From: a virus
Length of the DNA stretch: 21,325 nt
IMG/VR virus record: IMGVR_UViG_3300020204_000448
Location: 1 to 21,325 of that record
Reading direction: 5' to 3' (one strand)
Shown: positions 1 to 8,220 of the stretch, piece after piece
How the letters are laid out: every line of letters starts with the position of its first letter
How positions within the stretch are numbered: the first letter of the stretch is position 1
Notes under the pieces: model-generated
What the model saw: the letters and a program-made list of their open reading frames with translations, nothing else
Told to the model about the DNA's origin: nothing
The model's database searches: none
Translations under genes and position numbers: made by a program

Positions 1-941
1 TTAACTTGACAAATTGTTGGAATCATTTGATGGCTAAACTTTTGAAATGCCACGGCAGAACCAGTAACAAAGCCCTCAACCATAAACAAATCGCCAAACA
101 CAATACGAACAGGTAATGGGTTAATAAACGCAGAGTTTCCAAAGTTCTTTTCGGACAATGTTTTTCTAAAAGCAGCCTCATCAAATTGAGTGTTTTGAAT
201 AAATTGATTGTTCTGGTTTGCGTTGTTTCCTTGATTAGTCAACGAATTTTGAACCTCAGCAACTTTTGCATTAAAATTTGTAATGGTATCTATAACGTCT
301 TGCGAAATTCCTTGTCCAATTATTTTGTCAAAAATAGAAAGGTCGTGCAGCACCCCAGAATACCGTGGGTCACTCAATTCTCCAAGCATTGACGTAGTTG
401 TAAAATCGTCAGTTACAGAAAGAGGAAGGTCGTTTGCAGGAGCGTCTCTAAACCTAAACCGCAAATCTCGGTCACGATTTGCAACCTCGTATTCACGATT
501 AAAGGTCATTGTAAAATTAAATGAAGCCGTTCCTGGAACTGGTTGAGTCAGGTTTGCGGGATTTTGCAACAGTGGGTTTACTGCTCCTTGACTTTGCGCC
601 ACGTTACGTTCAATGTATTCTGGATTAAATTGAAAGTTTAAACGCACATTAGGAGTCCTAGTAGACCCTACAACCGTTTCGTTTGGCTTAGAACCGCTTG
701 TGTCAAACAGAATACTTCGCATAAAACCACGTCGCATTTTTGACAACGCTCTAAATACGTCGTTTTTTCCTCCCATGTTTTTGTTAATGTGCGGAGGATT
801 ACTACCAGGAAAAAAGAAAGGATGATTGACCTTACCGTCCTCTGCCGTACCAGTTCTTTCTACAAGTCTTCCATAATTAGAAAAATTGGCATTTTTTAAA
901 TCATCATAATCTTTACTGTTTGAATTATAGTTTTTAGTCAC
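1..941 (-). CDS. CIS tube-adaptor/baseplate-like tail protein, C-terminus cut by window edge
   Basis: The frame stays open for 313 codons from a GTG at 941 to the left edge, so the C-terminus is missing. The GTG overlaps the tape-measure stop (GTGA), with GAGG five bases upstream, which supports this start. Visible pieces are a Gly/Pro/Asn-rich N-terminus, a FQFNPEYIERN segment near residue 103, a beta-rich stretch (FNFTMTFNREYEV, about 141), a Gln/Asn-rich linker (about 236-253), and a final segment PLPVRIVFGDLFMVEGFVTG (about 276-294). The FNP motif followed by a late 'FGDLFMVEGFVTG' strand resembles the tube-adaptor proteins of contractile injection systems that join the tube to the baseplate. 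Position directly after the tape measure fits. The family assignment is by motif resemblance only; a generic baseplate protein is the alternative. Confidence 0.7.
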   Translation of the reverse strand, partial: MTKNYNSNSKDYDDLKNANFSNYGRLVERTGTAEDGKVNHPFFFPGSNPPHINKNMGGKNDVFRALSKMRRGFMRSILFDTSGSKPNETVVGSTRTPNVRLNFQFNPEYIERNVAQSQGAVNPLLQNPANLTQPVPGTASFNFTMTFNREYEVANRDRDLRFRFRDAPANDLPLSVTDDFTTTSMLGELSDPRYSGVLHDLSIFDKIIGQGISQDVIDTITNFNAKVAEVQNSLTNQGNNANQNNQFIQNTQFDEAAFRKTLSEKNFGNSAFINPLPVRIVFGDLFMVEGFVTGSAVAFQKFSHQMIPTICQV

Positions 942-3805
942 GATGTCCTCACATTCATCATTTTAACTTCACGTTCAATAAGTTTAGATACTTCTTTTGC
1001 TAACTTATTGGCATCTATTGGGATAGAACCAGATGTCGTCATGTTAATTGTAGGATTAATGTTAAACGTTGCATTGTTGGTTACCGTTTTTAGAGATGCA
1101 GCATTCGTTGGTGATGTAGCCGATGCTGGCTTAGGAGCATAATCAGAAGGGTCTCCAAGGTTCTTTTTAAAGCCACCCTTACCAGACAAAGGGTCATTTA
1201 CTTCCCCTGCCCAATGATAATAAATGTTATTGCCACGACCTGTTGTAAGACCATCAGCCATCAACCATCCAGCAGCCGCCTCAATGTTGTTTTGAGGGTT
1301 CCACAACCCAGAATAATCTTTTTTGTATTGTGGAAATTTCTTAAATAAATCATTTTTGTTGTTACCCAACAAATTTAACTGCAAAAGACCAAATGAAAAA
1401 TCAGAAGTACTGCTATCGTCGTTGTAGGCATTAGCATCGTACCTGCTTTCTCGCAGCATTAATTGAGTAAAATTACTTACTTCGTCTGAGGTGAGTTTTC
1501 TTCCACGAACAGTAATTCCACGAAGTCTGGTTTCCAAAGACCCTACCGATTGGTGGCTGGCTCCCAATTTGTTACGCATGCGGCGATAGTGTTTTTTACG
1601 TTCCTCATCCGTTTTACCATGTCCACCACCACGACCATTATCCACGTCAGATGGACTGGAACCACCGACACCGCCTCCAAACCCAGCATAATTACCCTCT
1701 GGACTGTTGTCAAACATGATTACTTGTCGTTCTGATGCAAAAGACGCCATAGACTCAGCAATAGACAGTTGTGATGAAATGACCGCCGACAATTCAATAC
1801 CGCTAGTCATTTGACCAGCGCTTTGACCGTATGGACTTGTCTCCCTAGTTTCTCCAGTAGTTCCAGGTTCGTATCTACCAACACCGCTTCGGTCAGTTCC
1901 TTGAGGCGCTCCGCCCTCTTCGTAGTTTCTGCGACTAGCAGGAATTCCACTGGGCTGAACGTGCCAAGGTTCATCGTGACGTGAAAACTCATCAAGACCG
2001 TATTTACTTGCATTTCTTTGCAACCACATTACATCTTCATTAGATGCAAAGTTAAGGTCTGCTGCCAAGCCAATTTCATGGTACGACAACCCTGGAGGGG
2101 CAGTCATTGGTTCACCAGGTTTCTTTTCCCAATATGACCCTTCAAAATACGTGTTTGTTTTTTTATCTGTTTTAACGTAACGTGACCTAAACAACGCATC
2201 TTGTGCTTGTGGACTTCTGTATGCACCTCCTTTCATAATGGTAATTCCAGGGCGGTCCGTCATCAAACGTTCCAACGGTTCACGCAATGTTGGCTTTAAC
2301 TGTGACAAAAGGGCGTCTTGATTCCCAGCACGAACCTTGTTGGTTGGGTTTTTGGCTTGAATACGTCCCGTTCCCCCGCCTTCACCACCGTCACCAAGAA
2401 CACCACCAATAGCCATCAAAGGAATACCAATATGTGGAAAGAATGGGGCCAAACCCATTCCTAACATTTGTGTCATTTTGGCAATTGGGTTTCCACGTAT
2501 TGAAGTACGTGCACCAATAATGCTTGACAAAAAGTCTTCAAACTTTTCTAACGCTTTGTTAGTTGCCTGAAGGTTCTTTTCCATTTGTGCATAGTTGTCT
2601 GCCTGCCGTTTGTACATTTGTTCCTCACGGCTTACCTCAGTACGAGTGGTTTCCTCTTCTTGAGTTGCGTAGTTCCCTTCAATTCCCATTATGCTACGAT
2701 GTGCTTTATTTGACGGGTCATAAGTTCCTTGACCGCCACGTTCTTTAAACGAAATGTTGGATTCTGCGTATTGAAGGAGCATGTCCTGCGCCCCTTGGTC
2801 CAATCCAGCCATTGACAAACGTTGGCGAAGAACCGACCCGTCCTGACGACCACCTTCAATGATTTCACGATTGTTTAAACCAAGCCGTTGAATAAGTTCT
2901 TGATTTACCTGCATTGCCGACTTTTGTTGACCACCAATTCCGTAAAGACTCGTTCCAGTCATCATGAACATTCTGTTTACGGTGTCAGCCTGCCCCATAC
3001 TTTCAATGTATTGAGTAACGTCTCCAGCAGTTGCTGAATAACCAGTCAATGCACGCAACGATTCAACAGAACTCGCCTGCATTCGTGCGCTCAACCCAGT
3101 ACGAGATTGCATTGCTAACAACTCATTGATACCTCCGTATCCAAGTTTGTATTGTCGGAGTGGGTCACGCAAATCACGTTGTACTTGTCCTTGACTCATG
3201 TTGTATTGTTGTTGCAATACAACGCTCAAACGGTCAGCGGGCAAAGCGTATTGTTTGTTTCTGTCTACACGGTTGTCAATTTCTTGAACAGCCATTTGTA
3301 AGGCTTCAAAACCTTTTGAACCAGTAAAAGTTTTTAAAGCACTTGTCTTTTTAGTACCACCACTTGCGGGTGCTGCTCCAGGTCCAGAAGAGCCTATTCC
3401 CAACTGAGCCAAAATAGCAATCGCATCGGCGGCTTCGGTGCTTATTCCAGAACCACCAGTTCCAGGAGGAGGCGCAGATGCCGCAGGAGGCATTCCCTTA
3501 GACGTGTCCATATATCCAGAGGAACCAGCGCTACCGCCCATCTTGCCCATGGCAGTGGCTGCCTTATTTAATTGAGTAGTAAGGTCCTTTGCTTCTCTGG
3601 TAAGAGATTTAAACTTGTCTTTAATCTTTTTTACGTTGCCATCAAGTTTGGTAAGTTCTTCGTTGAGACCTTTTAGCATGGTCAAATCAACGCTGAGGCG
3701 TGAGTTAACAACGGCGTTGCCCATAGCACTAGCCGCAGAGCCTTCAGCAGCGCTATCGCCGCCAAGACCTCCTGTTGCTAAGTTAGGTTCGTTGTTGTCT
3801 ACCAC
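938..3805 (-). CDS. Tape measure protein with M15 peptidase and lytic transglycosylase domains
   Basis: 955 residues. GTG start with GGAGG seven bases upstream. Residues 38-85 are a charged helix likely to form a coiled coil, followed by Gly/Pro/Ser-rich and helical stretches and one hydrophobic segment (about 445-470). Residues about 525-620 form a VanY-type M15 peptidase: SYHEIGLAAD gives zinc ligands H576 and D583, and DEPWH gives E612 and H615. Residues about 770-870 form a lytic-transglycosylase/lysozyme-like domain with catalytic-type E786 in LRESRYD and SFGLLQ at 804-809. The C-terminus (NATFNINPTINM, then a Lys/Glu-rich helix) is typical of tape measures. The protein should set tail length, be packed inside the tube and help open peptidoglycan at infection. 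The place after the tail assembly chaperone supports the call. Two muralytic domains in one tape measure is notable. Confidence 0.88.
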   Translation of the reverse strand: MVDNNEPNLATGGLGGDSAAEGSAASAMGNAVVNSRLSVDLTMLKGLNEELTKLDGNVKKIKDKFKSLTREAKDLTTQLNKAATAMGKMGGSAGSSGYMDTSKGMPPAASAPPPGTGGSGISTEAADAIAILAQLGIGSSGPGAAPASGGTKKTSALKTFTGSKGFEALQMAVQEIDNRVDRNKQYALPADRLSVVLQQQYNMSQGQVQRDLRDPLRQYKLGYGGINELLAMQSRTGLSARMQASSVESLRALTGYSATAGDVTQYIESMGQADTVNRMFMMTGTSLYGIGGQQKSAMQVNQELIQRLGLNNREIIEGGRQDGSVLRQRLSMAGLDQGAQDMLLQYAESNISFKERGGQGTYDPSNKAHRSIMGIEGNYATQEEETTRTEVSREEQMYKRQADNYAQMEKNLQATNKALEKFEDFLSSIIGARTSIRGNPIAKMTQMLGMGLAPFFPHIGIPLMAIGGVLGDGGEGGGTGRIQAKNPTNKVRAGNQDALLSQLKPTLREPLERLMTDRPGITIMKGGAYRSPQAQDALFRSRYVKTDKKTNTYFEGSYWEKKPGEPMTAPPGLSYHEIGLAADLNFASNEDVMWLQRNASKYGLDEFSRHDEPWHVQPSGIPASRRNYEEGGAPQGTDRSGVGRYEPGTTGETRETSPYGQSAGQMTSGIELSAVISSQLSIAESMASFASERQVIMFDNSPEGNYAGFGGGVGGSSPSDVDNGRGGGHGKTDEERKKHYRRMRNKLGASHQSVGSLETRLRGITVRGRKLTSDEVSNFTQLMLRESRYDANAYNDDSSTSDFSFGLLQLNLLGNNKNDLFKKFPQYKKDYSGLWNPQNNIEAAAGWLMADGLTTGRGNNIYYHWAGEVNDPLSGKGGFKKNLGDPSDYAPKPASATSPTNAASLKTVTNNATFNINPTINMTTSGSIPIDANKLAKEVSKLIEREVKMMNVRTS

Positions 3806-3808
3806 GGA

Positions 3809-3958
3809 TTAACCTCCAGTAGAGTTTTTCCAACGAGCCATACGAAACCAGTACGCTCGTTGTCTTACTGTCATGGATTTCAGGTCTTCTAGACCAAAAC
3901 CTCCATACGTAGAGGCAATCGCTTCGTACTCCCAATATATTTTAACCAGATTAGCCAA
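3809..3958 (-). CDS. Out-of-frame tail assembly chaperone extension (programmed frameshift or TTG start)
   Basis: The 145 bases between the zinc-ribbon protein and the tape measure are coding in the +1 frame relative to the upstream gene. That frame is open from just after a TAG at 3977-3979 to a TAA at 3809-3811. From the TTG at 3958 it reads MANLVKIYWEYEAIASTYGG, then FGLEDLKSMTVRQRAYWFRM and ARWKNSTGG (49 residues). The pattern of aromatic helix, YGG, 'LEDLKSMTVRQRAYW' is what the second half of tail assembly chaperones looks like (lambda T-type part, P2 E'). Such parts are usually made by ribosomal frameshifting just before the tape measure gene. Frames can only be exchanged between about 3951 and 3976. 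I see no classic slippery heptamer, and the shift needed is +1 (or -2). The alternative is reinitiation at the TTG that overlaps the upstream stop. No Shine-Dalgarno is visible for it. Confidence 0.72.
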   Translation of the reverse strand: MANLVKIYWEYEAIASTYGGFGLEDLKSMTVRQRAYWFRMARWKNSTGG

Positions 3959-4748
3959 ATAGAAGTGAGACCCAATCTAGTGCTAATACAATTTTAGCAT
4001 TACAGTGGGCGCATTGGGTTTCCACCTCTTCCATACGAGGCCCTGGCTGCGCTGAGAAAAGGGCTTTGACCAACTTGTTACGGTCAGCCAATGACAACCC
4101 CCTTGCCCACGCCTCTTTGTCGTTATCACTTTTACCTTGTAATATAACGCAACGAGAAAGAATGTACGTATTCTGTTCGGCAGTAGTTTTTCCTTTTTTA
4201 CTAGCGGCTTGACTATCTCCACCATTGGGGTAAAGCAGTTCTACAACCGTACCGTTTTTTAACTTTATTTTCATTGTTTCATGTAAATCGTGTTTAGGGT
4301 CTTCCATTTTAAAATCATTTTCAAGGTCCATTGTTACGTCGTTACTTCCCCCACATTCACGACAAGTAACCTGAAACTCTCTAAAACGCCCGTAAGTTGC
4401 CTTGAGCACCCCAAGAAACAACAAGTCACGGTCACCAATGATAAGTTCGTCAATTATTTCTGCACGTCCCAGCACATCAACGTTTCCAATAGATGTAACG
4501 CTTCGTTTTAGCATGTGCGTCATGTATTCGGAGTACGATACGCCTTTTTGCACGTCAAAAGCCGCCAACGCCTCCTCGTCAGTTCCGTTTAGTTCTCTAA
4601 CCACTGCCGACATTTGCCATTCGTTGTCAAGAGGGTTTAAAAGACCCCGCATTAAATCAACTTTAAGACTTGTCGGAAGGTCTACACGTGGCGCTGGTTC
4701 TACCAGCGCTTCATTAAAGGCGGCAGCCGACGATTGTGTATTGCTCAT
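3951..4748 (-). CDS. T4 gp26-like zinc-ribbon protein, probable tail assembly chaperone N-terminal product
   Basis: 265 residues. ATG start preceded by AGGAGCACAAT. The body (LGRAEIIDELIIGDRDLLFL at about 93-112, then VLKATYGRFREF) resembles the T4 baseplate gp26/gp28 family, in which a helical N-terminal part with an 'I..GDR..L' motif precedes a cysteine pair. Two CxxC pairs, C129/C132 and C246/C249, should bind one zinc ion. It sits between the tube gene and the tape measure, where the tail assembly chaperone normally lies, and a coding continuation follows in another frame. I infer that it helps assemble the tape measure/tube complex rather than being a finished-virion part. A baseplate hub assembly protein is the alternative reading. 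Confidence 0.72.
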   Translation of the reverse strand: MSNTQSSAAAFNEALVEPAPRVDLPTSLKVDLMRGLLNPLDNEWQMSAVVRELNGTDEEALAAFDVQKGVSYSEYMTHMLKRSVTSIGNVDVLGRAEIIDELIIGDRDLLFLGVLKATYGRFREFQVTCRECGGSNDVTMDLENDFKMEDPKHDLHETMKIKLKNGTVVELLYPNGGDSQAASKKGKTTAEQNTYILSRCVILQGKSDNDKEAWARGLSLADRNKLVKALFSAQPGPRMEEVETQCAHCNAKIVLALDWVSLLFG

Positions 4749-4779
4749 ATTGTGCTCCTACTTAACTTGTAAAGTTGTA

Positions 4780-5427
4780 TTAATTTGCTTGTGCTAACGC
4801 AGCCAATTCTGTCTCAGTAAAGGCAATTACAAAACCCTCATGATGAATAGTCATTTGTTGAATCAAAATACCGTTATCACCAGCATTGAGACCGTTCATT
4901 GCCCAAACACCAGGCCAACAATTAAAAAGTTTAAAACCAAGTCGGGCAACACCAGGCTTAGTGTTTGCATCAGGAAGGTCAGTTCTCTGATAATAACCGC
5001 CATTGTTGTCGGCTGCGGTGTAGGGATGGTCAAAAACCCTTACAATAATGTCACAACGGTAATCATTACCAGCAGCCAAATTACGTAGACCAGTGCTCCC
5101 TGAACTTGTTGCACCTGGTTGCGATGCTGCCCCCTGTTGCCATGAGTGTATAAATGTTTGCCATTTCCACATCTGTGATTGGTTGGCAAACACACCACGA
5201 CTAAACGAAACTGGCGGAAAATCAGATTGACCCACCATCTTGTGCGGGTGCGTGTTCATCCCACCCTCACGGTAGGCGATGAGTTCGTTGGTGACGCTAA
5301 GTCCCGACATTTCTGCAAATCCAAGACCTTCCAAACCACCAGTGTGCGTGTTTAGTGAAGGAGCAGTAACAATTTGAATTTGGAATTTGAAGTTACGAAG
5401 CGGGTCAGTACGTTGTGAAATAGGCAT
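4780..5427 (-). CDS. Tail tube protein (T4 gp19-like)
   Basis: 215 residues. The ATG start has a strong ribosome site (AAGGAG) placed right at the stop of the sheath gene. The N-terminus DPLRNFKFQIQI, then GFAEMSGLSVTNELIAYREG (about residues 36-55), is the hallmark of T4 gp19-family tubes in contractile phages. A central FSRGVFANQSQMWKW strand/helix and a late 'IQQMTIHHEGF' strand also fit. It should stack as hexamer rings to make the inner tube through which DNA passes. Length is in the usual range for this family, with a small Ser/Gly insertion around residues 100-116. It pairs with the sheath gene just upstream. Confidence 0.93.
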   Translation of the reverse strand: MPISQRTDPLRNFKFQIQIVTAPSLNTHTGGLEGLGFAEMSGLSVTNELIAYREGGMNTHPHKMVGQSDFPPVSFSRGVFANQSQMWKWQTFIHSWQQGAASQPGATSSGSTGLRNLAAGNDYRCDIIVRVFDHPYTAADNNGGYYQRTDLPDANTKPGVARLGFKLFNCWPGVWAMNGLNAGDNGILIQQMTIHHEGFVIAFTETELAALAQAN

Positions 5428-5436
5428 TATTACTCC

Positions 5437-6924
5437 TTAGACGGTTTCCGTGAGGGTAGAGCCGCCAGTGAACTGGCTGACTTCAATGACAATGAATTCG
5501 GCGGGAGTTTGCAGTGCAACCCCGACCTCAACATGGACTTCCCCGTTTTCAATCGTGTTTGACGTGTTGTTTGTTGAATCACACAAGACGTAGAACGCTT
5601 GTGCAGCAGTTCCACCCTTGAGTCCACCTGCCGACCAAAATTCAGAAAGAAACTTGGATAGGCGAACTTCAATGGTTGTCCACAAACGGTCATTGTTTGG
5701 CTCAAAGATGGCAAACTCGGTCAACCGTTTGGACTGTGCCTTGACGTAGTTCAAACTACGACGGGTTGGAACAAACTTGGTGATGTCCGTCTTCTTCAAA
5801 GTACGAGCACCGTTGACAATGACACCAGCGCCTGGAACCGCTTTCAACGTGTTTACATGTGCGTCGTACATTGTTCCCTGCTCAGCCTCTGTAAAGGAGG
5901 TCACAAGACCGAAGGCCCCACGCAAATCGTATGCATAGCCAGCAGGTGCTTTGGCGACTGTTCGCTCAGCCTCAACACGTGAGTAGAGTCCAAGCAATGC
6001 ACCACCAGGAGCAGTGTCACGGATGGCTGCCGCACCAGTCTTAGATGGGTCTACCATCTTCAATTTGGGGTAGTACACGGCTCCATACGAAGACGCACTG
6101 TATCCGCTGATTGCTGAAACAGCATCAGCGCCGCTTGTAACCGTAGCGGGGTCAATGACCACAAACACATCACCACGGTTTTCTGCGTACGTAAGGGCGT
6201 TGTTTACCACGGCAGCCGTTGTCATGTTGACGAGGTTGAGAACCAACTCTTCCGTGACGGAATCAAAGCGACTTACCGCATCGTTCCAGTCGCCGTTTGC
6301 AACGCTGACTCCATCAGAACCAGAAACAAGAGCGGAGTTGGCAGCCGCAGTAACGGTAAATGCCGACGTGTACGCAGCAACGTTGGAAACACGAATATAC
6401 GTTGAATACGTATTAACTACCGTAGACAAATAACGATTTGACGATAGGTCAAGACTGACCTCACTCCAACGCTCAACTTCCGTTCCATCCAGTTTTACAA
6501 TGAGGTTGAATGTCGGCTCGTTACCAGTGACAAGACCAGCAGTAGTAGTAACAGTAAGGCTGTTACCCCACACGCCAGCGTTTTCAGCAGAAACTGTAAA
6601 CACTGTAGTTGAGCCACCACCGTTAACAGTTCCAGCCACGTTTACAGAGGCGGCTGCGGCATGAGATGAGTCATACACACGGGACACAAATGCACTGCGA
6701 CCACCATTTGCAAAATAGTGATAAACGGCGTACGGCAAATCGTAAGCACTATCAATGTCCCCGTACAGTGCTTTGTACGCAGTCCACGAGTTCACTCGTG
6801 TTGGGACAACTGGACCACGAGAAGCCGTGCCGACAAAGCCAGCAGCAACAGTAGCCGCACCAGCGGTGGATGTGGTGGCAAAAGCGCCTTCTGAGACGTA
6901 AACGCCAGGTCGTGAATAAGCCAT
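5437..6924 (-). CDS. Tail sheath protein (T4 gp18-like)
   Basis: 495 residues. It begins MAYSRPGVYVSEGAF, the typical sheath opening, followed by GFVGTASRGPVVPTRVNSW and an ALYGD motif (about 51-55). The middle is Ala/Thr/Ser-rich and variable, as in domains exposed on the tail surface. The C-terminus (YVKAQSKRLTEFAIFEPNND, then LWTTIEVRLSKFL and a final FIVIEVSQF) matches the conserved sheath C-terminal domain that interlocks subunits. It forms the contractile outer layer of the tail and proves the myovirus type together with the tube. The ATG start has AAGGAG upstream in a TAAGGAGTAATA leader shared with the tube gene. An 80-base gap precedes the gene and may hold its own promoter. Confidence 0.95.
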   Translation of the reverse strand: MAYSRPGVYVSEGAFATTSTAGAATVAAGFVGTASRGPVVPTRVNSWTAYKALYGDIDSAYDLPYAVYHYFANGGRSAFVSRVYDSSHAAAASVNVAGTVNGGGSTTVFTVSAENAGVWGNSLTVTTTAGLVTGNEPTFNLIVKLDGTEVERWSEVSLDLSSNRYLSTVVNTYSTYIRVSNVAAYTSAFTVTAAANSALVSGSDGVSVANGDWNDAVSRFDSVTEELVLNLVNMTTAAVVNNALTYAENRGDVFVVIDPATVTSGADAVSAISGYSASSYGAVYYPKLKMVDPSKTGAAAIRDTAPGGALLGLYSRVEAERTVAKAPAGYAYDLRGAFGLVTSFTEAEQGTMYDAHVNTLKAVPGAGVIVNGARTLKKTDITKFVPTRRSLNYVKAQSKRLTEFAIFEPNNDRLWTTIEVRLSKFLSEFWSAGGLKGGTAAQAFYVLCDSTNNTSNTIENGEVHVEVGVALQTPAEFIVIEVSQFTGGSTLTETV

Positions 6925-6939
6925 TGTATATTACTCCTT

Positions 6940-6980
6940 AGAAAAAGTATACCTTAAATAACGGGACTTTACACGTTGTT
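6940..6980 (-). promoter_or_regulatory. Possible promoter ahead of the sheath gene
   Basis: In the 80-base gap before the sheath gene the minus strand reads GGTATACTTTTTC, with TATACT at 6951-6946 matching five of six bases of a -10 box. About 17 bases upstream there is only GTGTAA, a poor -35. The same TATACT follows the hairpin after the capsid gene. The A/T-rich context suits a promoter for a highly expressed gene, but the evidence is weak. Confidence 0.25.
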
Positions 6981-7004
6981 GTGCAGTGGTTGTTCATAAA
7001 AACA

Positions 7005-7733
7005 TCAATCAGAAAAGGGTTCTGTTGAGTTTTCATCTATGTTGTAGACACTTCCATTGACGCTGTTGATTATCTCAACATTACCAATAATCTCTTCCAC
7101 CGCCTTACGACCAACGACACGAGATGATGGAATCTCGGCAGTCATTTGTACGGTGTAAACTTTGCGAAAAATGCGTTTGCGATAACCCGCTTCTGGGTCA
7201 AGCAGGTCAGCCGTTGTCCAGTCCAATAGGTCCAAACGACGGATGGTGTTGTCAGCCCCAATGTCAATAAAGCCCTTTCTCCAAGGAAACACTTCGGTAA
7301 GCATTTTTGCGGTCATTTGGCGGTCATGTAAGGCGGTTCTGGTAAACGTTGATACCTGATACAGCAAATCCACTGGCACGTGTTCGTTGGCTTCCAAGTA
7401 TGCATAATTGTTTTTACCAGTTTTAAAACTAAAGTCAGTAGAAACGCTGGGCCAATAATCCATACGATTGGGTGAATTGGCTGGAATGGCTGGAGCATTA
7501 CCAGCCCCAGTCCTAAAAAAGATATCTGATTCGGAGTGTTGTCTGTTACGAGCGTGGATGATATCAATTTGTTCAATAGTGATAAACGGATAAGAACGTT
7601 CTGTTTCGCCTTCTGGATAACGAAAAAAGACATCTACTGAACGGGAATTATTACGGTCATCGGTGACTGTTAAATTACTAAGAATGGCTTTCATAGCCTC
7701 ATCTTCAGCAAGGAGTAAGCCCACACGACTCAT
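7005..7733 (-). CDS. Probable tail terminator / tail completion protein
   Basis: 242 residues. ATG start overlapping the previous stop (ATGA). It carries DVFFRYPEGETERSYPFITI (about residues 34-53), a pattern of short tail-terminator and connector proteins: a strand, an acidic 'PE.E' and 'YPFI.I'. Later parts are soluble mixed alpha/beta with no membrane segment. Place is the main evidence: it is the last of four connector genes and directly precedes the sheath, where the protein that caps the finished tube and sheath is normally encoded (T4 gp3/gp15 position). I do not see a motif that settles whether it is the terminator or the sheath-completion protein. Confidence 0.6.
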   Translation of the reverse strand: MSRVGLLLAEDEAMKAILSNLTVTDDRNNSRSVDVFFRYPEGETERSYPFITIEQIDIIHARNRQHSESDIFFRTGAGNAPAIPANSPNRMDYWPSVSTDFSFKTGKNNYAYLEANEHVPVDLLYQVSTFTRTALHDRQMTAKMLTEVFPWRKGFIDIGADNTIRRLDLLDWTTADLLDPEAGYRKRIFRKVYTVQMTAEIPSSRVVGRKAVEEIIGNVEIINSVNGSVYNIDENSTEPFSD

Positions 7734-8158
7734 CGGTACTTTTCCTTTAGTTTAGCGTGTACTTTATTAGCAATACGGTCACCAAGTTCTTTTTGATTAC
7801 TGACGGTATGGGAACGCAACAGGGGTTGCGGGGCGTTTTGTTTAGGCACTCCGTACTCTAAATCAGTGGCTATTTTGGCGCTCTTTGTGCGTTGGTCCAT
7901 TACGCCAAATTCAAAATTACCAGTTTTTTCGTTGTACCTTGATTCAAGGTCAGACGACAACCGTGCCCATGCCGTGCTGGACTCTTTTGCCTTTTTACGA
8001 AGTTCTTTGGTTTCTTCTCTAGACACTTCCTTAATTGATTGAGCCAACGCCTTTGCATATTCTTTGGAAAGAAACTCTGCGTACTTTACAATTTCTAATG
8101 TGCCCGATAAAAAAGACGGTCTAGAAGAACGGGCAGACGACATTGACTCAGTGCTCAT
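7730..8158 (-). CDS. HK97 gp10-like head-tail completion protein
   Basis: 142 residues. ATG start with GGAG six bases upstream. The first half is a charged helix (EYAKALAQSIKEVSREETKE, then LRKKAKESSTAW). The second half has DLEYGVPKQNAPQPLLRSHT (about residues 99-118), which recalls the 'yEfG..... aPfmrpa' signature of HK97 gp10-type completion proteins, and ends in a basic helix. It should act at the interface between the closed head and the tail. Its stop overlaps the next start (ATGA), so the two are probably translated together. Placement between the closure protein and the terminator fits. The similarity is faint outside the signature. Confidence 0.6.
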   Translation of the reverse strand: MSTESMSSARSSRPSFLSGTLEIVKYAEFLSKEYAKALAQSIKEVSREETKELRKKAKESSTAWARLSSDLESRYNEKTGNFEFGVMDQRTKSAKIATDLEYGVPKQNAPQPLLRSHTVSNQKELGDRIANKVHAKLKEKYR

Positions 8159-8188
8159 AGCACTCCGATTCTTCTAGGCAGTTGTACC

Positions 8189-8206
8189 CTTTGACGCTCG
8201 TCAAAG
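8189..8206 (-). other. Perfect short hairpin between connector genes
   Basis: CTTTGACG and CGTCAAAG form a perfect 8-base inverted repeat with two bases between, giving a 7-bp stem and GAGC loop in RNA. It lies in the 62-base gap between the closure gene (ends 8221) and the gp10-like gene (starts 8158). No U-run follows, so a classical terminator is unlikely; an RNA-processing or stability element, or a protein-binding palindrome, is possible. Confidence 0.45.
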
Positions 8207-8220
8207 TTAAACCAATTTTA

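Noticed and set aside
186-546. Plus-strand reading frames over the left partial gene
   Set aside because: They lie opposite a clearly coding minus-strand frame with good motifs, and have no ribosome sites.
3983-4225. 80-residue minus-strand reading frame inside the zinc-ribbon gene, in the same frame as the chaperone extension
   Set aside because: It ends at a TAG, with a further in-frame TAG before the extension opens, and its composition looks like a shadow of the main gene.
3951-4748. CxxC pairs taken as a zinc-finger transcription factor
   Set aside because: The pairs are more than 110 residues apart and the rest resembles tail/baseplate assembly proteins; the gene is between tube and tape measure.
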